64,000 nucleotides of DNA from Bog-113 sp965226755 (GCA_965226755.1 CBDDDT010000003.1:2294001-2358000), one strand, 5' to 3'; shown: positions 17,307 to 25,951, numbered from the stretch's first letter. The notes: generated by a model from the letters alone, not told the origin. Numbers and translations are program-made.

Positions 17307-17950
17307 ACAACGCACTCGCCTACGTGCTGCCGTTCGCGGTCTTCCTGGGTTTCTTAGCGATTCAAGCCTATGCGCCCGTTCCTCAGTGGGCGCGCTTCGC
17401 CATTGAGATCGCGCTCTTTCTCTTCGTCTCGCGGCAGCCTCTCTCGATTGCGCCGTCGCGGCCGTTTTTGAGCGCCCTGCTGGGCCTCGCGGTTTTCGTC
17501 GTGTGGGTCGGGCCGGACCAGCTTTCTCCGGCGTACCGGCAACTTTTTTTGTTCAACAATCCGTTAGTCGGGCACGCCGTCGGGACGACAACAGATCCGC
17601 AGAAACACGATGCGGCGTTCCTCATCGCCCGAGTCTTGGTGAGCGTCGTCGCGGTGCCCATCCTCGAAGAATTATTCTGGCGTGGATTTCTGATGCGCTG
17701 GTTGATCGATCGCAACTTTCGGGCGGTGCCGCTCGGCGCCTGGCAAACGGAATCGTTTCTTCTTGTCGCCGCTCTGTTTGCGTTGGAGCACGGGCCGTAC
17801 TGGGACGTGGGACTGCTTACCGGGATTGTCTACAACGCGTGGATGGTGCGAACCCGAAACCTATGGGATTGCATCATCGCGCATGCGGTGACCAACGCTT
17901 CGCTGGCGGCGTTCGTGATTGGCGCTGGACGGTGGCAGTTCTGGCTCTGA
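17285..17950 (+). CDS. CPBP family intramembrane glutamic protease
   Basis: 221 residues, about six to seven membrane helices, of the CAAX protease/bacteriocin-processing (Rce1-like) family. The signature VPILEELFWRGFLMRWL carries the catalytic EExxxR near residues 128-133; the second motif FALEHGPYWDVGLLTGIVYN has the conserved His (FxxxH type) and the third is DCIIAHAVTNASLA. The LFLFNNPLVGH and final helices resemble CAAX-protease-related proteins found near exosortase/PEP-CTERM systems, but no exosortase is in this window. It begins inside the end of the M28 gene, so the two are co-translated. Substrate unknown. Confidence 0.87.
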   Translation: MARNAPLDNALAYVLPFAVFLGFLAIQAYAPVPQWARFAIEIALFLFVSRQPLSIAPSRPFLSALLGLAVFVVWVGPDQLSPAYRQLFLFNNPLVGHAVGTTTDPQKHDAAFLIARVLVSVVAVPILEELFWRGFLMRWLIDRNFRAVPLGAWQTESFLLVAALFALEHGPYWDVGLLTGIVYNAWMVRTRNLWDCIIAHAVTNASLAAFVIGAGRWQFWL

Positions 17951-17951
17951 T

Positions 17952-19340
17952 TCAGAATGATCCGATCCGCTCTTTTTGCTTGTCCTTCGCAGGTCTTTTC
18001 TCTTCCGGAGAAAACACCAGCGTCACGTTGGCGACGTGCGATTCGTCGTTGATCTTGACCACCGAGTGGGTGGGTCCGAAATGGTCAAAGAGCCCTTCGT
18101 CTTTGATCACTTCCAGAAAGTGGTCGGGGTAATCCGGATTGTAAGGGTCGCCCGGCTGCTTACCCCACTGTTTGGCCACGGCCGCGACGCCGTTCAGATC
18201 GAGACCTTGAATCGTCATCGTGCCGAATTCGTATTTCGGGCCGCGGTCGACTTTGATGACGATGTTGACCTTCTTCGCCGCGTCGTCCACGTTGCGGTCG
18301 ACGCTCGTGCTCACGTGCAGGTACCCGGATCGGCGGACGGACCTCGTCACCTTCTCCGCGGATTTGCCGATGTCATCGAAGTCGGCGACCACCCCGCTCT
18401 TCAGTCCCGCGACGTGCGCCAGATTGTCCTTGTCGTCCGCATTCACTCCGGCAAACGAGATCTTGCCAAGTTTATAGACGGCGCCCTCCACGACCTTGAC
18501 ATGCACCAACACGCCCTTCACGGGTGGAGGAACCGGCTCGCTCGTGATGTTTTCGAAGCCCACCCGCAACATCCCCCGAGCTTCATAGAGCGGCCTCACC
18601 TGGTTATCGAGGAAGTCGCGAAAATTCTGTTCGGTGTAAGGCAGGCCGTAGGCAACCGAGCCGATCGCGGTCTGCAGAGTCAAGGTATCGATGGCGTCAT
18701 TGCCAGAGAAATCCACTCTTGCCACCGCTGGCAGCGGTTCGTCGGGTTGGAACTGCACAATCTCCTCGCCGGTAGCCGTGGAGACGAGTTTGCCAATGAT
18801 TTTCTTCGGCTGGTTCTTGGACGCCGCCCAAGCTTCCAGATAGCGAGCCCAACGGTCGATGATCGGCTGCGTGGGCGGCGCTGACCCGTTGTAAAGTGGA
18901 TCCCGCGATTTCAGGTAAGCGCTGAGCTCCGCGGCTTTCGCCGGGAATCCCGCGAACTGCACTTTGCACAGCGGAGTGATCTCCCGCACGGAAATGCTGG
19001 CGACGTAGCCCCGGCGCGGCGTTGACTCCAGATGAAATTCGTAACTCACCTTGTCGAAAAGCCCGAGATCCTGGATTCTTTGCCGGGCCCCGTCGAAGAC
19101 CGCCTTTGTACCCGTATCTCCCGTCTTCAGCCCAACTGCCTGAAGAATCGCGTCACTCGGATAATGCTCATTGCCGTCGAACGTAATCTTCAGAATGGGC
19201 AGCGGCTCCACTTCAGTGTCGTTGTCCGCGGGCACGGCGGGGGTGGCGGTTTTCTTATGTGTCCGGCTGGTGGATTGAGCCGGCGCTGGGGTCAAAGAGC
19301 CGGCTAAAGTCAGCAGCAGCAGCGCGTGTACGGCTCTCAT
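17952..19340 (-). CDS. Exported POTRA-domain protein without a beta-barrel
   Basis: 462 residues: a signal peptide (LLLLTLAGSLTPAPAQS), a Thr/Lys/Pro-rich linker, then several POTRA-like repeats. Clear ones are LKITFDGNEHYPSDAILQAVGLKTGD with FDKVSYEFHLE, VARVDFSGNDAIDTLTLQTAIG, YKLGKISFAGVNADDKDNLAHVAGLKSG, and YEFGTMTIQGLDLNGVAAVAKQWGKQPGDPYN. BamA/TamA-type proteins have such repeats before a 16-strand barrel; here the protein ends with a basic tail (KRPAKDKQKERIG) and no barrel. It may be a periplasmic partner in outer membrane assembly. Convergent with the CPBP gene and divergent from lpdA, with 8-base inverted repeats at the shared start region. Confidence 0.82.
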   Translation of the reverse strand: MRAVHALLLLTLAGSLTPAPAQSTSRTHKKTATPAVPADNDTEVEPLPILKITFDGNEHYPSDAILQAVGLKTGDTGTKAVFDGARQRIQDLGLFDKVSYEFHLESTPRRGYVASISVREITPLCKVQFAGFPAKAAELSAYLKSRDPLYNGSAPPTQPIIDRWARYLEAWAASKNQPKKIIGKLVSTATGEEIVQFQPDEPLPAVARVDFSGNDAIDTLTLQTAIGSVAYGLPYTEQNFRDFLDNQVRPLYEARGMLRVGFENITSEPVPPPVKGVLVHVKVVEGAVYKLGKISFAGVNADDKDNLAHVAGLKSGVVADFDDIGKSAEKVTRSVRRSGYLHVSTSVDRNVDDAAKKVNIVIKVDRGPKYEFGTMTIQGLDLNGVAAVAKQWGKQPGDPYNPDYPDHFLEVIKDEGLFDHFGPTHSVVKINDESHVANVTLVFSPEEKRPAKDKQKERIGSF

Positions 19341-19341
19341 A

Positions 19342-19377
19342 CACTCATTCTAGGAGTTCGCCAATGTAAAATGAGTG
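19342..19377. repeat. 8-base inverted repeat between the POTRA gene and lpdA
   Basis: CACTCATT (19342-19349) and AATGAGTG (19370-19377) form a perfect inverted repeat with a 20-base centre. It fills the gap between the two divergent genes and reaches the start codons on both sides. It could be an operator for both genes or a translational hairpin; chance cannot be excluded. Confidence 0.4.
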
Positions 19378-19380
19378 CTA

Positions 19381-20772
19381 GTGGCATACGATTTGATTGT
19401 GATTGGCAGTGGCCCCGGGGGCTACTCAGCCGCCGTGCGCGCCGGCCAGTATGGACTGAAAACCGCGCTGATCGAAAAACAGCCGAGATTGGGCGGAACC
19501 TGCCTTCTAGTAGGCTGCATTCCGACCAAAAGCCTTCTGCATACCGCGGAGGTTTGGACCCATGTTCAGCATTCCGAGTCGGAAGGAATCTCGGTCGAGA
19601 ATCCAAAACTGAACTTTCCAAAGGTCATGGAACGCAAAGACGGCATCGTTTCCAAGCACTCCAAGGGCATTGACTTCCTGATGAAGAAGAATAAGGTGGA
19701 GGTCATCAAAGGCGCCGCGACTCTGAAGGGCGCGGGCAAAGTGGAAGTGAAGTCCGAAAAGGGCGTCCAGACGTACGAGGCCAAGAATATCCTGATCGCC
19801 ACCGGCTCCGAGGCTCGCATGCTCCCCGGTCTGCAGCCCGACGATTCCATTCTGACCAACATCGAAATTCTGCAGCTCCAGACCGTGCCGAAGACGCTGA
19901 ACATAATTGGTGCGGGAGCTGTGGGAGTCGAGTTCGCGTCGATGTTCCACAAGTTTGGCGCCAAGGTGCAGGTTTTCGAGATGCTTCCGCGGATCGTGCC
20001 GGCCGAAGATGAGGAGATCTCGAAAGAGTTGGCCCGCGTCTTCAAGAAGGAAGGCATTCGCATTGAGACCGGCGCGAAGTGCGAGAACATTCGCCGGACC
20101 GCGAACGGCGTGGCGATGACGGTCACTTTGGCGAACGGCAAGACGGAGGAAGCGGAAGCGGAGAAACTGCTGGTCGCGGTGGGACGCGCCCCGAACACCG
20201 CCAACATCGGTCTCGAAAACACCAAAGTGCAGGTGGACCGCGGTTTCATCAAAACTGATGAGTTCATGAGGACCAGCGAGCCGAACGTTTATGCGATCGG
20301 GGATTGCGTGGCCGGCATGCCTCAACTGGCGCACGTCGCGACGGCGCAGGGTATGGTGGCGGTAGCCAAAATGGCCGGACGAGAAGCGATCCCGATTCAT
20401 CGCAATCGCATCCCTGCCGCGACTTACACGGAGCCGGGCATCGGAAGCGTCGGGCTGACGGAGGCGCAGGCGCGCGCCCAGGGATTTCAGGTCAAAGTGG
20501 GCAAATTTCCTTTCCTGGGCAACAGCAAAGCGACCATCCTCGGAATGCATGACGGTTTCGTCAAGGTGATCGAGGACGAAAAGTACGGCGAGATCCTCGG
20601 AGTGCACATCATCGGTCCGCAAGGCTATGAACTCATCGCGGAAGCGGTGGCCGCCATGGAAGCCGAAGCGACGGTCAACACGATGATGCATACGATTCAC
20701 GCGCATCCCACCATCTATGAAGCCGTGGGAGAAGCCTTCAACGCCGTTGAAGGATTGCAGATCAACGCTTAG
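19381..20772 (+). CDS. lpdA: Dihydrolipoyl dehydrogenase (E3)
   Basis: FAD/NAD flavoprotein that reoxidises dihydrolipoyl groups of 2-oxo acid dehydrogenase complexes; 463 residues. Seen: YDLIVIGSGPGGYSAAVRA (FAD), the redox disulfide GGTCLLVGCIPTK (Cys41, Cys46), ILIATGSEARMLPG, IIGAGAVGVEFASMFHKFG (NAD), VYAIGDCVAG and the C-terminal acid-base pair in HAHPTIYEAVGEAF. I take the GTG at 19381, because GTG-Ala-Tyr-Asp matches the usual family start; a GTG at 19375 adds two residues. An ATG at 19371 is in another frame. First gene of an lpdA-lipB-E2 set. Confidence 0.95.
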   Translation: MAYDLIVIGSGPGGYSAAVRAGQYGLKTALIEKQPRLGGTCLLVGCIPTKSLLHTAEVWTHVQHSESEGISVENPKLNFPKVMERKDGIVSKHSKGIDFLMKKNKVEVIKGAATLKGAGKVEVKSEKGVQTYEAKNILIATGSEARMLPGLQPDDSILTNIEILQLQTVPKTLNIIGAGAVGVEFASMFHKFGAKVQVFEMLPRIVPAEDEEISKELARVFKKEGIRIETGAKCENIRRTANGVAMTVTLANGKTEEAEAEKLLVAVGRAPNTANIGLENTKVQVDRGFIKTDEFMRTSEPNVYAIGDCVAGMPQLAHVATAQGMVAVAKMAGREAIPIHRNRIPAATYTEPGIGSVGLTEAQARAQGFQVKVGKFPFLGNSKATILGMHDGFVKVIEDEKYGEILGVHIIGPQGYELIAEAVAAMEAEATVNTMMHTIHAHPTIYEAVGEAFNAVEGLQINA

Positions 20773-20780
20773 AATTCGGC

Positions 20781-21470
20781 ATGTCACGTCGCTGTGAACT
20801 GCACGAACTCGGGCTGCTGGAGTGGAGCGCCGCTTGCCGTCTGCAGCAGCGCCTGGTCGAGCAGCGGAAGGCCGGACTTATTCCCGATCAGTTTCTGATC
20901 GTTGAGCATCCCCATGTGGTAACCATGGGCCGCAACGGGCGCGAAGTGAACCTGCTTGCGGGGCCGGAGTTGCTGGCGCGTTCCGGGATCGGCTTTTACG
21001 AAACGGATCGCGGAGGCGACGTCACCTATCATGGTCCGGGGCAGATCGTCGGCTACCCGATTCTCGATTTGCGCGATTGGAAGCGCGACGTCCATGCCTA
21101 CGTGCGCGCCTTGGAACAGATGCTGATCGATACTCTTGCCGATTTCGGGATTGCGGCCGGCCGCATCGAAGGTCTGACCGGCGCGTGGGTGGATGGGGCA
21201 AAGATCGCCGCTATCGGGGTGCATCTCAGCCGCTGGGTGACATCGCACGGGTTCGCGCTCAATCTCAATCCCGAGCTGAGCTTTTTTCAATACATCGTCC
21301 CTTGCGGCCTGAACCGGCCGGTGACGTCCCTGGCGCAATGCGGGGCGCGCGCCTCCTGGCACGATGTAGTGAGCCGCTTGAGCCATCATTTTTCGCGTGT
21401 TTTCGATTTGGATTTATCGCTGATCGCCACTGAATTTCTAGCGGAACCAGCTCCGGCGCTGGTTCGCTGA
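20781..21470 (+). CDS. lipB: Lipoyl(octanoyl) transferase
   Basis: Moves the octanoyl group from acyl carrier protein to the lipoyl lysine of E2 or GcvH proteins; 229 residues. Seen: LIVEHPHVVTMGRNG, RGGDVTYHGPGQIVGYPI, GAWVDGAKIAAIGVHLSRWVTSHGFALN with the catalytic Lys, and VPCGLNRPVTSL with the catalytic Cys. It lies eight bases after lpdA and 13 bases before the E2 gene, whose lipoyl domain it would modify. lipA is not in the window. Confidence 0.95.
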   Translation: MSRRCELHELGLLEWSAACRLQQRLVEQRKAGLIPDQFLIVEHPHVVTMGRNGREVNLLAGPELLARSGIGFYETDRGGDVTYHGPGQIVGYPILDLRDWKRDVHAYVRALEQMLIDTLADFGIAAGRIEGLTGAWVDGAKIAAIGVHLSRWVTSHGFALNLNPELSFFQYIVPCGLNRPVTSLAQCGARASWHDVVSRLSHHFSRVFDLDLSLIATEFLAEPAPALVR

Positions 21471-21483
21471 TGGAGAATACCGC

Positions 21484-22794
21484 ATGGCAGACATATTAAT
21501 GCCCCAGATGGGCGAAAGCATCGTGGAAGGAACCCTGACCCGATGGCTGAAAAAAGTAGGCGATTCGGTGGAGCGCGATGAGCCGCTCTTTGAAATCTCC
21601 ACGGATAAGGTGGACACGGAGATTCCTTCGCCCTCCGCCGGCGTCCTATCGGAGATTCTCGTTGAAGAGGGCAAAACCGTCGGCATCAACACGTTAGTCG
21701 CGCGTGTTCAGGAGGCGGGTGCGGCGGCTGCTCCTCCCACTCCGGAAAAGGCTCCTGCTCAATCTGCTTCCGCGCCAGCAGCGCCGGCGACTGCTCCGGA
21801 GCCGGTTGCCGCGCCGCCCGCGCCTGCCGCCGCGGCGCCGCAAGAGCCCGCGGGTCCGCTCTCACCGCTGGTGCGGAAGATGGCGCGGGAGAACAACATC
21901 GATCTGAACAAAATTACGGGAACAGGAGCGGGCGGACGCGTCACCAAGCAGGATCTTGAAGGTTTTCTGGCGAAGGGTGCGACTCCGACTCCGCCGCCCG
22001 CTCCGGCGCCCGCTGCTCCCCCAGTTCCTTCGTACTCTGCCCCGGTCGCCAAAGCGCCGGAACCCGCGGCCCCGTTTGTTCCCCCCGCGCAGCACGCGGG
22101 CGCAAAGACACGCATCGAGCCGCTCAGCAACATGCGAATCAAAATCGCCGAGCACATGGTCGCTTCCAAACGCACGTCGCCCCACGTGACGACCGTGCAT
22201 CGCGTGGATATGACGCACGTAGCCAGAATGCGCGCCAAGCACAAGGACGATTTCGCCAGCCGTTACGGTATGTCGCTGACGTTTCTGCCGTTCGTCACCC
22301 GCGCCACGGTGGAAGCCCTGCGCACCTACCCTCTGCTGAACGCCTCGATTGACGGCACGAATATCATCTTCCACAACGAGATCAACGTGGGAATCGCCGT
22401 CGCCCTGGAGAATGGTCTGATCGTTCCCGTCATTCGCAATGCGGATGAGAAGAATGTGTTGGGATTGCAGCGTTCGATTGTGGACTTGGCCGCGCGGGCC
22501 CGTTCGCGCCAGCTAAAGCCGGATGAGATCCAAGGAGGAACGTTCTCCATCACCAACTTCGGGAGCTTCGGGAGCGTTTTCGCCACCCCCATCATCAATC
22601 AACCGCAGGTCGGGATTTTGGGAATCGGCGCGGTGGAGAAAGCTGCTGTCGTCATCGATGATGCGATCGCGATCCGGTCGCAAGCTTACCTCGCTCTCAC
22701 TTTTGATCACCGTTTGGTCGACGGAGCCCTGGCTGACCAGTTTACGGCCAAAGTGAAGCAAGTCCTGGAGAATTGGTCGGAACAGATTCTGTAG
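21484..22794 (+). CDS. 2-oxo acid dehydrogenase E2 component (lipoyl acyltransferase)
   Basis: 436 residues in the classic order: lipoyl domain (residues 1-78, lipoylated Lys42 in STDKVDTE), a long Ala/Pro linker, a peripheral-subunit-binding domain (about 126-163, LVRKMARENNIDLNKITG), a second Ala/Pro linker, then the catalytic domain with the active-site motif TFDHRLVDGALADQF near residue 408. The start MPQMGESIVEGTLTRWLKKVGD is of the branched-chain or 2-oxoglutarate type rather than typical pyruvate E2. No E1 gene is adjacent, so the complex served is not certain. Confidence 0.92.
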   Translation: MADILMPQMGESIVEGTLTRWLKKVGDSVERDEPLFEISTDKVDTEIPSPSAGVLSEILVEEGKTVGINTLVARVQEAGAAAAPPTPEKAPAQSASAPAAPATAPEPVAAPPAPAAAAPQEPAGPLSPLVRKMARENNIDLNKITGTGAGGRVTKQDLEGFLAKGATPTPPPAPAPAAPPVPSYSAPVAKAPEPAAPFVPPAQHAGAKTRIEPLSNMRIKIAEHMVASKRTSPHVTTVHRVDMTHVARMRAKHKDDFASRYGMSLTFLPFVTRATVEALRTYPLLNASIDGTNIIFHNEINVGIAVALENGLIVPVIRNADEKNVLGLQRSIVDLAARARSRQLKPDEIQGGTFSITNFGSFGSVFATPIINQPQVGILGIGAVEKAAVVIDDAIAIRSQAYLALTFDHRLVDGALADQFTAKVKQVLENWSEQIL

Positions 22795-22849
22795 GCGGTT
22801 GGATTCAGTTCAGGCGGCTTCGCGGTCGCCTGAATCGTGGCAAGGCGCG

Positions 22850-23341
22850 CTATTTCTTGAACAGCCGTTCAAATGCGCTTTTCGCGTCGCTGGCGTTCCG
22901 GGGAGGAGCAGCCATGATGCTGTCCATCGCGGAGCGCGAACCGCCGCCGCCCGAGTTCGTCGTATCCCGCGCCACCGTTACTCGGGGCGTGAACAGCAGG
23001 CATTCGTTCTTTTGATCTTTGGATGGAATGCGAACCAGAATTGGCTTGACGCACTGGAAACGCGTGGAAGGCTCAAAATGAGAACACTGCTTACAGCAGT
23101 GGAGTTGAGCCGCGCACTTCAGGCAGGTCGACGTGAAGTCCGTTCCCGGCGGCAGCAGCGTGGAGCAGCTGAAGCAACGCGCGGCCGTTACATTCTGGAC
23201 CAGACGCGGAAGACGCGGCCCGGTGATGTCGATCGAGGGGCGCGGACCCTGGGGTTTGGCATGTTCGCCGGGGCCGTTGCGCCGCTCGCCCCGGTTATTT
23301 TCTTGATATCCGCGCTGGGAATACTTGCGTTCACCGTCCAT
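22850..23341 (-). CDS. Small CxxC (zinc-ribbon-like) protein of unknown function
   Basis: 163 residues. A charged, Gly/Arg/Asn-rich N-terminus precedes PRLPRLVQNVTAARCFSC, then a cysteine cluster: CFSC, CLKC, a CCKQC stretch and a last single Cys in STRFQC. After that come ECLLFTPRVTVARDT, a Gly/Ser linker, and a C-terminal ASDAKSAFERLFKK helix. The spacing suggests one or two bound zinc ions. I recall similar proteins as conserved in Acidobacteriota, without known function. It is divergent from the cytochrome/monooxygenase gene. The start at 23341 is the longest reasonable ATG; the conserved part begins about 35 residues later. Confidence 0.75.
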   Translation of the reverse strand: MDGERKYSQRGYQENNRGERRNGPGEHAKPQGPRPSIDITGPRLPRLVQNVTAARCFSCSTLLPPGTDFTSTCLKCAAQLHCCKQCSHFEPSTRFQCVKPILVRIPSKDQKNECLLFTPRVTVARDTTNSGGGGSRSAMDSIMAAPPRNASDAKSAFERLFKK

Positions 23342-23372
23342 ACGGGATGGTTACTCCTTGGGATTGTCGGGC

Positions 23373-23458
23373 TTTGGCGGGTCGCAAACGGATGGAATTC
23401 CTGAAATGAAACGGGCGGGAAGGCCGAAATGAGGATGACGGATTCGGTGCCCGCCAAA
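23373..23458. repeat. 9-base inverted repeat in a divergent intergenic region
   Basis: TTTGGCGGG (23373-23381) and CCCGCCAAA (23450-23458) are exact inverted copies lying between the CxxC gene and the cytochrome/monooxygenase gene. It could be a looped operator shared by both genes. Evidence is only the symmetry and the position. Confidence 0.3.
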
Positions 23459-23516
23459 TGCTTCAAATTCATTGATACCACGGTTTATCGACTGTTGCAC
23501 GGCTGAAATTCGCAAA

Positions 23517-24842
23517 ATGTATCTCAAACGGGTTATCGCCGTCATCTCCGTAGTCGCTTTCGCCCCGCTAATATGCGCCGCGGTTCCTCGATCGGCGACC
23601 TGGTCGGGAGAGATCGCCCGGATCGTCTATCAGCATTGCACCACATGCCATCGGCCTGGACAACCCGCGCCTTTTCCGTTACTTACGTACGCGGACGGTC
23701 AAAAACGGGCCGGGCTGATCCAAGCCGTTACGCAGTCCGGTTATATGCCGCCGTGGAAACCGATGCCGGGTCCGGACGCTTTTGAGGGTGAAAACCGGCT
23801 GACGAAATCCGAAATCGCCTCTATTGCCTCGTGGGTTCGGGCGGGAGCGCCGGAAGGAAATCCGAGTTTAGCTCCGCGCGTCCCTACTTTCGCCTCCGGC
23901 TGGCAGCTCGGGACGCCCGACGAAATCGTGAGTTTGCCGGCGCCTTATCGCGTCCCGCCGGACGGTCCCGATGAGTATCGCTGTTTCGTGCTGCCGTCCG
24001 GCCCCTCCGGCAAACAGTCTGTTGATCGCTATGTGCGGGCGTTTGAGTTCTCCGCGGAGAATTCCGTGACGCTTCACCACGCGCTCATTTTTGTCGATGC
24101 GCGGCGGCAACCCCCGCCGCTCGATCAATACGACTGCTTTGGCACTCCCGGGTTCCTGCCCAGCGCGGCGCTCGGCGGCTGGAGCCCGGGCGTCTCCGCT
24201 GTGTTCATGCCGACGGGAACAGCAGTGCATATTCCTCCGCACGCGCGCCTCGTCATGCAGCTCCACTTCCACCCGGTCGGAAAGGCGGAGACGATCGCGC
24301 CGCGGATCGCTCTCTACTTCGCAGATCACCCCCCGTCGCGCGTAGTCATGGATGTGCCGCTCGGATCGAATCGCATTGATATCCCCGCCGGCGCAAATGA
24401 CTATCAGATCCGCGATCATTTCGAGTTGCCGGTTCCGGTTACGGTGGTCGGGATTATTCCCCACGCGCACTATCTCTGTAGAGATATGAAAGGCTGGGCG
24501 GTCCTGCCGGATGGCCGCACGCGGCGGTTGTTATGGATCAACGATTGGGACTTCAACTGGCAGGAACACTATCGCTACAAGGATCCGTTCACGCTCCCCG
24601 CGGGAACCGAGGTTCGGATGGAGTTTACGTACGACAATTCGGCCGGGAATGCGCGGAACCCGAATCACCCTCCGCGGCGTGTCGTTTGGGGCGGATCGAG
24701 CACCGACGAAATGGCGGGGCTGCACCTCCAGGTCATCCCGCGAGATGAAGCGGATATGCATGAGCTCGGCATGGCGCTTTGGGGAAAGGTGATGCGGGGC
24801 GTGGGCGGAAGCTTCTATCGGAAGCCGGATCCGCCCGAGTAA
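23517..24842 (+). CDS. Exported cytochrome c / copper type II monooxygenase-like protein
   Basis: 441 residues. A signal peptide (SVVAFAPLICAAVP) leads to a small heme c domain with HCTTCHRPGQPAPF (heme cysteines 41 and 44) and GYMPPWKPMPG (axial Met region). The C-terminal 250 residues resemble the ascorbate-dependent copper monooxygenase fold (PHM/DBH): TLHHALIF (double His, like the CuH site), MQLHFHPVG (HxH, like the CuM site) and IPHAHYLCRDMKG. The usual third CuM ligand, a Met, may be in the late DEMAGLHLQV segment. Periplasmic oxidation of an unknown substrate is likely. ATG 23517 gives the clean signal peptide. Confidence 0.82.
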   Translation: MYLKRVIAVISVVAFAPLICAAVPRSATWSGEIARIVYQHCTTCHRPGQPAPFPLLTYADGQKRAGLIQAVTQSGYMPPWKPMPGPDAFEGENRLTKSEIASIASWVRAGAPEGNPSLAPRVPTFASGWQLGTPDEIVSLPAPYRVPPDGPDEYRCFVLPSGPSGKQSVDRYVRAFEFSAENSVTLHHALIFVDARRQPPPLDQYDCFGTPGFLPSAALGGWSPGVSAVFMPTGTAVHIPPHARLVMQLHFHPVGKAETIAPRIALYFADHPPSRVVMDVPLGSNRIDIPAGANDYQIRDHFELPVPVTVVGIIPHAHYLCRDMKGWAVLPDGRTRRLLWINDWDFNWQEHYRYKDPFTLPAGTEVRMEFTYDNSAGNARNPNHPPRRVVWGGSSTDEMAGLHLQVIPRDEADMHELGMALWGKVMRGVGGSFYRKPDPPE

Positions 24843-24856
24843 CTTTCAGGAGCCTC

Positions 24857-25711
24857 ATGCCGTTCCTAACCACAGTGCGTCATTCCCTTCTCTTCGTACT
24901 CACCGTGGGTTGCGTCTCTTCACTTTTCGCCGATGCGAATACCGAGAAGGCGTGGGGCATCATCAGGGCCGGCCTGAGCGACGCCAACTCCGACCGTCGC
25001 GCCAAGGCCGTCCAGGTGCTTGGGCTGGTTCCTCACGACAGCTACGCCGAGGCGCTCGCGCTGAATTCGCTGCGGGATCCCGAGCCGCGCGTCCGGGCGG
25101 CCGCGGCGGCAGCCCTCGGGCAGATGGGTGCTACAGGCGCCATCCCTCAACTGAAGGAGAAGCTGAACGATCCGGAAGGCGTCGTCGTGTTCGCGGCAGG
25201 CGATGCGCTGGTGCTGTTGAAGGACCCCGCCGGGTATGAGATCGACTATGAAGTCCTGATGCGCGAACGGAAAAGCGGCGCCAGCCTCCGCGAGCAGGAG
25301 CGTGATCTGTTGAACCATCCGAAGGAGTTGGAGAAGCTCGGGATCGAGGAGGGCATCGGTTTCATTCCCTACGGCGGAATGTCGATGACGGCATTTCGGC
25401 TGCTGACGAAAGATACAATCACTCCGGCCCGCGCCAAGGCGGCCCGAGCGCTGGGCAAAGACCCCGACCCGAAGAGCGGGTGGGCGCTCGCCAAGTCCAT
25501 TAATGATGAGAAGTGGCTGGTGCGCGTTGCCGTGGCGGCCGGGATCGCGGAGCGGAATGACCCGTCATTGCTTCCCCCCGTGGTGGATGCGATGGATGAC
25601 AAGAACGATCTCGCGCGAGACACCGCGGCGGCAGCCGTGATTCATCTGAGCGCTTTGCCGCCCGGCCAGCTTGATGGACCGAGCCCGTCAGGCGCCAAGG
25701 CAAGCCGCTAA
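24857..25711 (+). CDS. Exported HEAT-repeat protein
   Basis: 284 residues with a signal peptide (LLFVLTVGCVSSLFADA) and alpha-helical HEAT-like repeats: SDRRAKAVQVLGLV, EPRVRAAAAAALGQMGATGAIPQLKEKLND, GVVVFAAGDALVLL, TPARAKAARALGKD and WLVRVAVAAGIAERND with LPPVVDAMDDKNDLARDTAAAAVIHLS. No catalytic motif. Such proteins act as scaffolds for protein contacts. A CAGGAG ribosome-binding site lies five bases before ATG 24857, and the gene follows the cytochrome/monooxygenase gene by 14 bases, so the two form an operon. Confidence 0.83.
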   Translation: MPFLTTVRHSLLFVLTVGCVSSLFADANTEKAWGIIRAGLSDANSDRRAKAVQVLGLVPHDSYAEALALNSLRDPEPRVRAAAAAALGQMGATGAIPQLKEKLNDPEGVVVFAAGDALVLLKDPAGYEIDYEVLMRERKSGASLREQERDLLNHPKELEKLGIEEGIGFIPYGGMSMTAFRLLTKDTITPARAKAARALGKDPDPKSGWALAKSINDEKWLVRVAVAAGIAERNDPSLLPPVVDAMDDKNDLARDTAAAAVIHLSALPPGQLDGPSPSGAKASR

Positions 25712-25750
25712 TCGCTCACTGAGTCGGTCGCGTGCGGCGAAAATCCTGCC

Positions 25751-25769
25751 CGTGAAGGAAATTTTCACG
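25751..25769 (+). terminator. Weak hairpin after the HEAT-repeat gene
   Basis: CGTGAA (25751-25756) pairs with TTCACG (25764-25769) around a seven-base loop, 40 bases after the stop. It lacks a U-tract, so it is only a weak terminator candidate before the mraZ promoter region. The rest of 25712-25917 shows nothing I can name. Confidence 0.2.
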
Positions 25770-25917
25770 CTGTTTGGAGGCAGAGGAACAGACCGCCTGA
25801 AATAGGTTTCGCCCTTGGTTCGCCGTCGATCGCTGCCTATTGTGGTTGTCTGCCGAGGAAGCCATTCCGTTGTGCATGCCTAAGTACAGGCGCTCCATAT
25901 ACTTCCCAGAAATTGTG

Positions 25918-25947
25918 TTGCAACGTTCCTGAATTCCATGCCACAAT
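25918..25947 (+). promoter_or_regulatory. Candidate mraZ (dcw operon) promoter
   Basis: TTGCAA (25918-25923), an 18-base spacer and CACAAT (25942-25947): four matches in each hexamer. The position is right, just upstream of the MraZ-box array. Confidence 0.4.
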
Positions 25948-25951
25948 CTGT

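Noticed and set aside
19371..19380. ATG at 19371 as the lpdA start
   Set aside because: It is in another reading frame from the flavoprotein; GTG 19381 gives the usual N-terminus.
19507..20787. A 426-codon antisense frame over lpdA
   Set aside because: His/Arg/Asp-rich shadow of the flavoprotein gene; no family signature.
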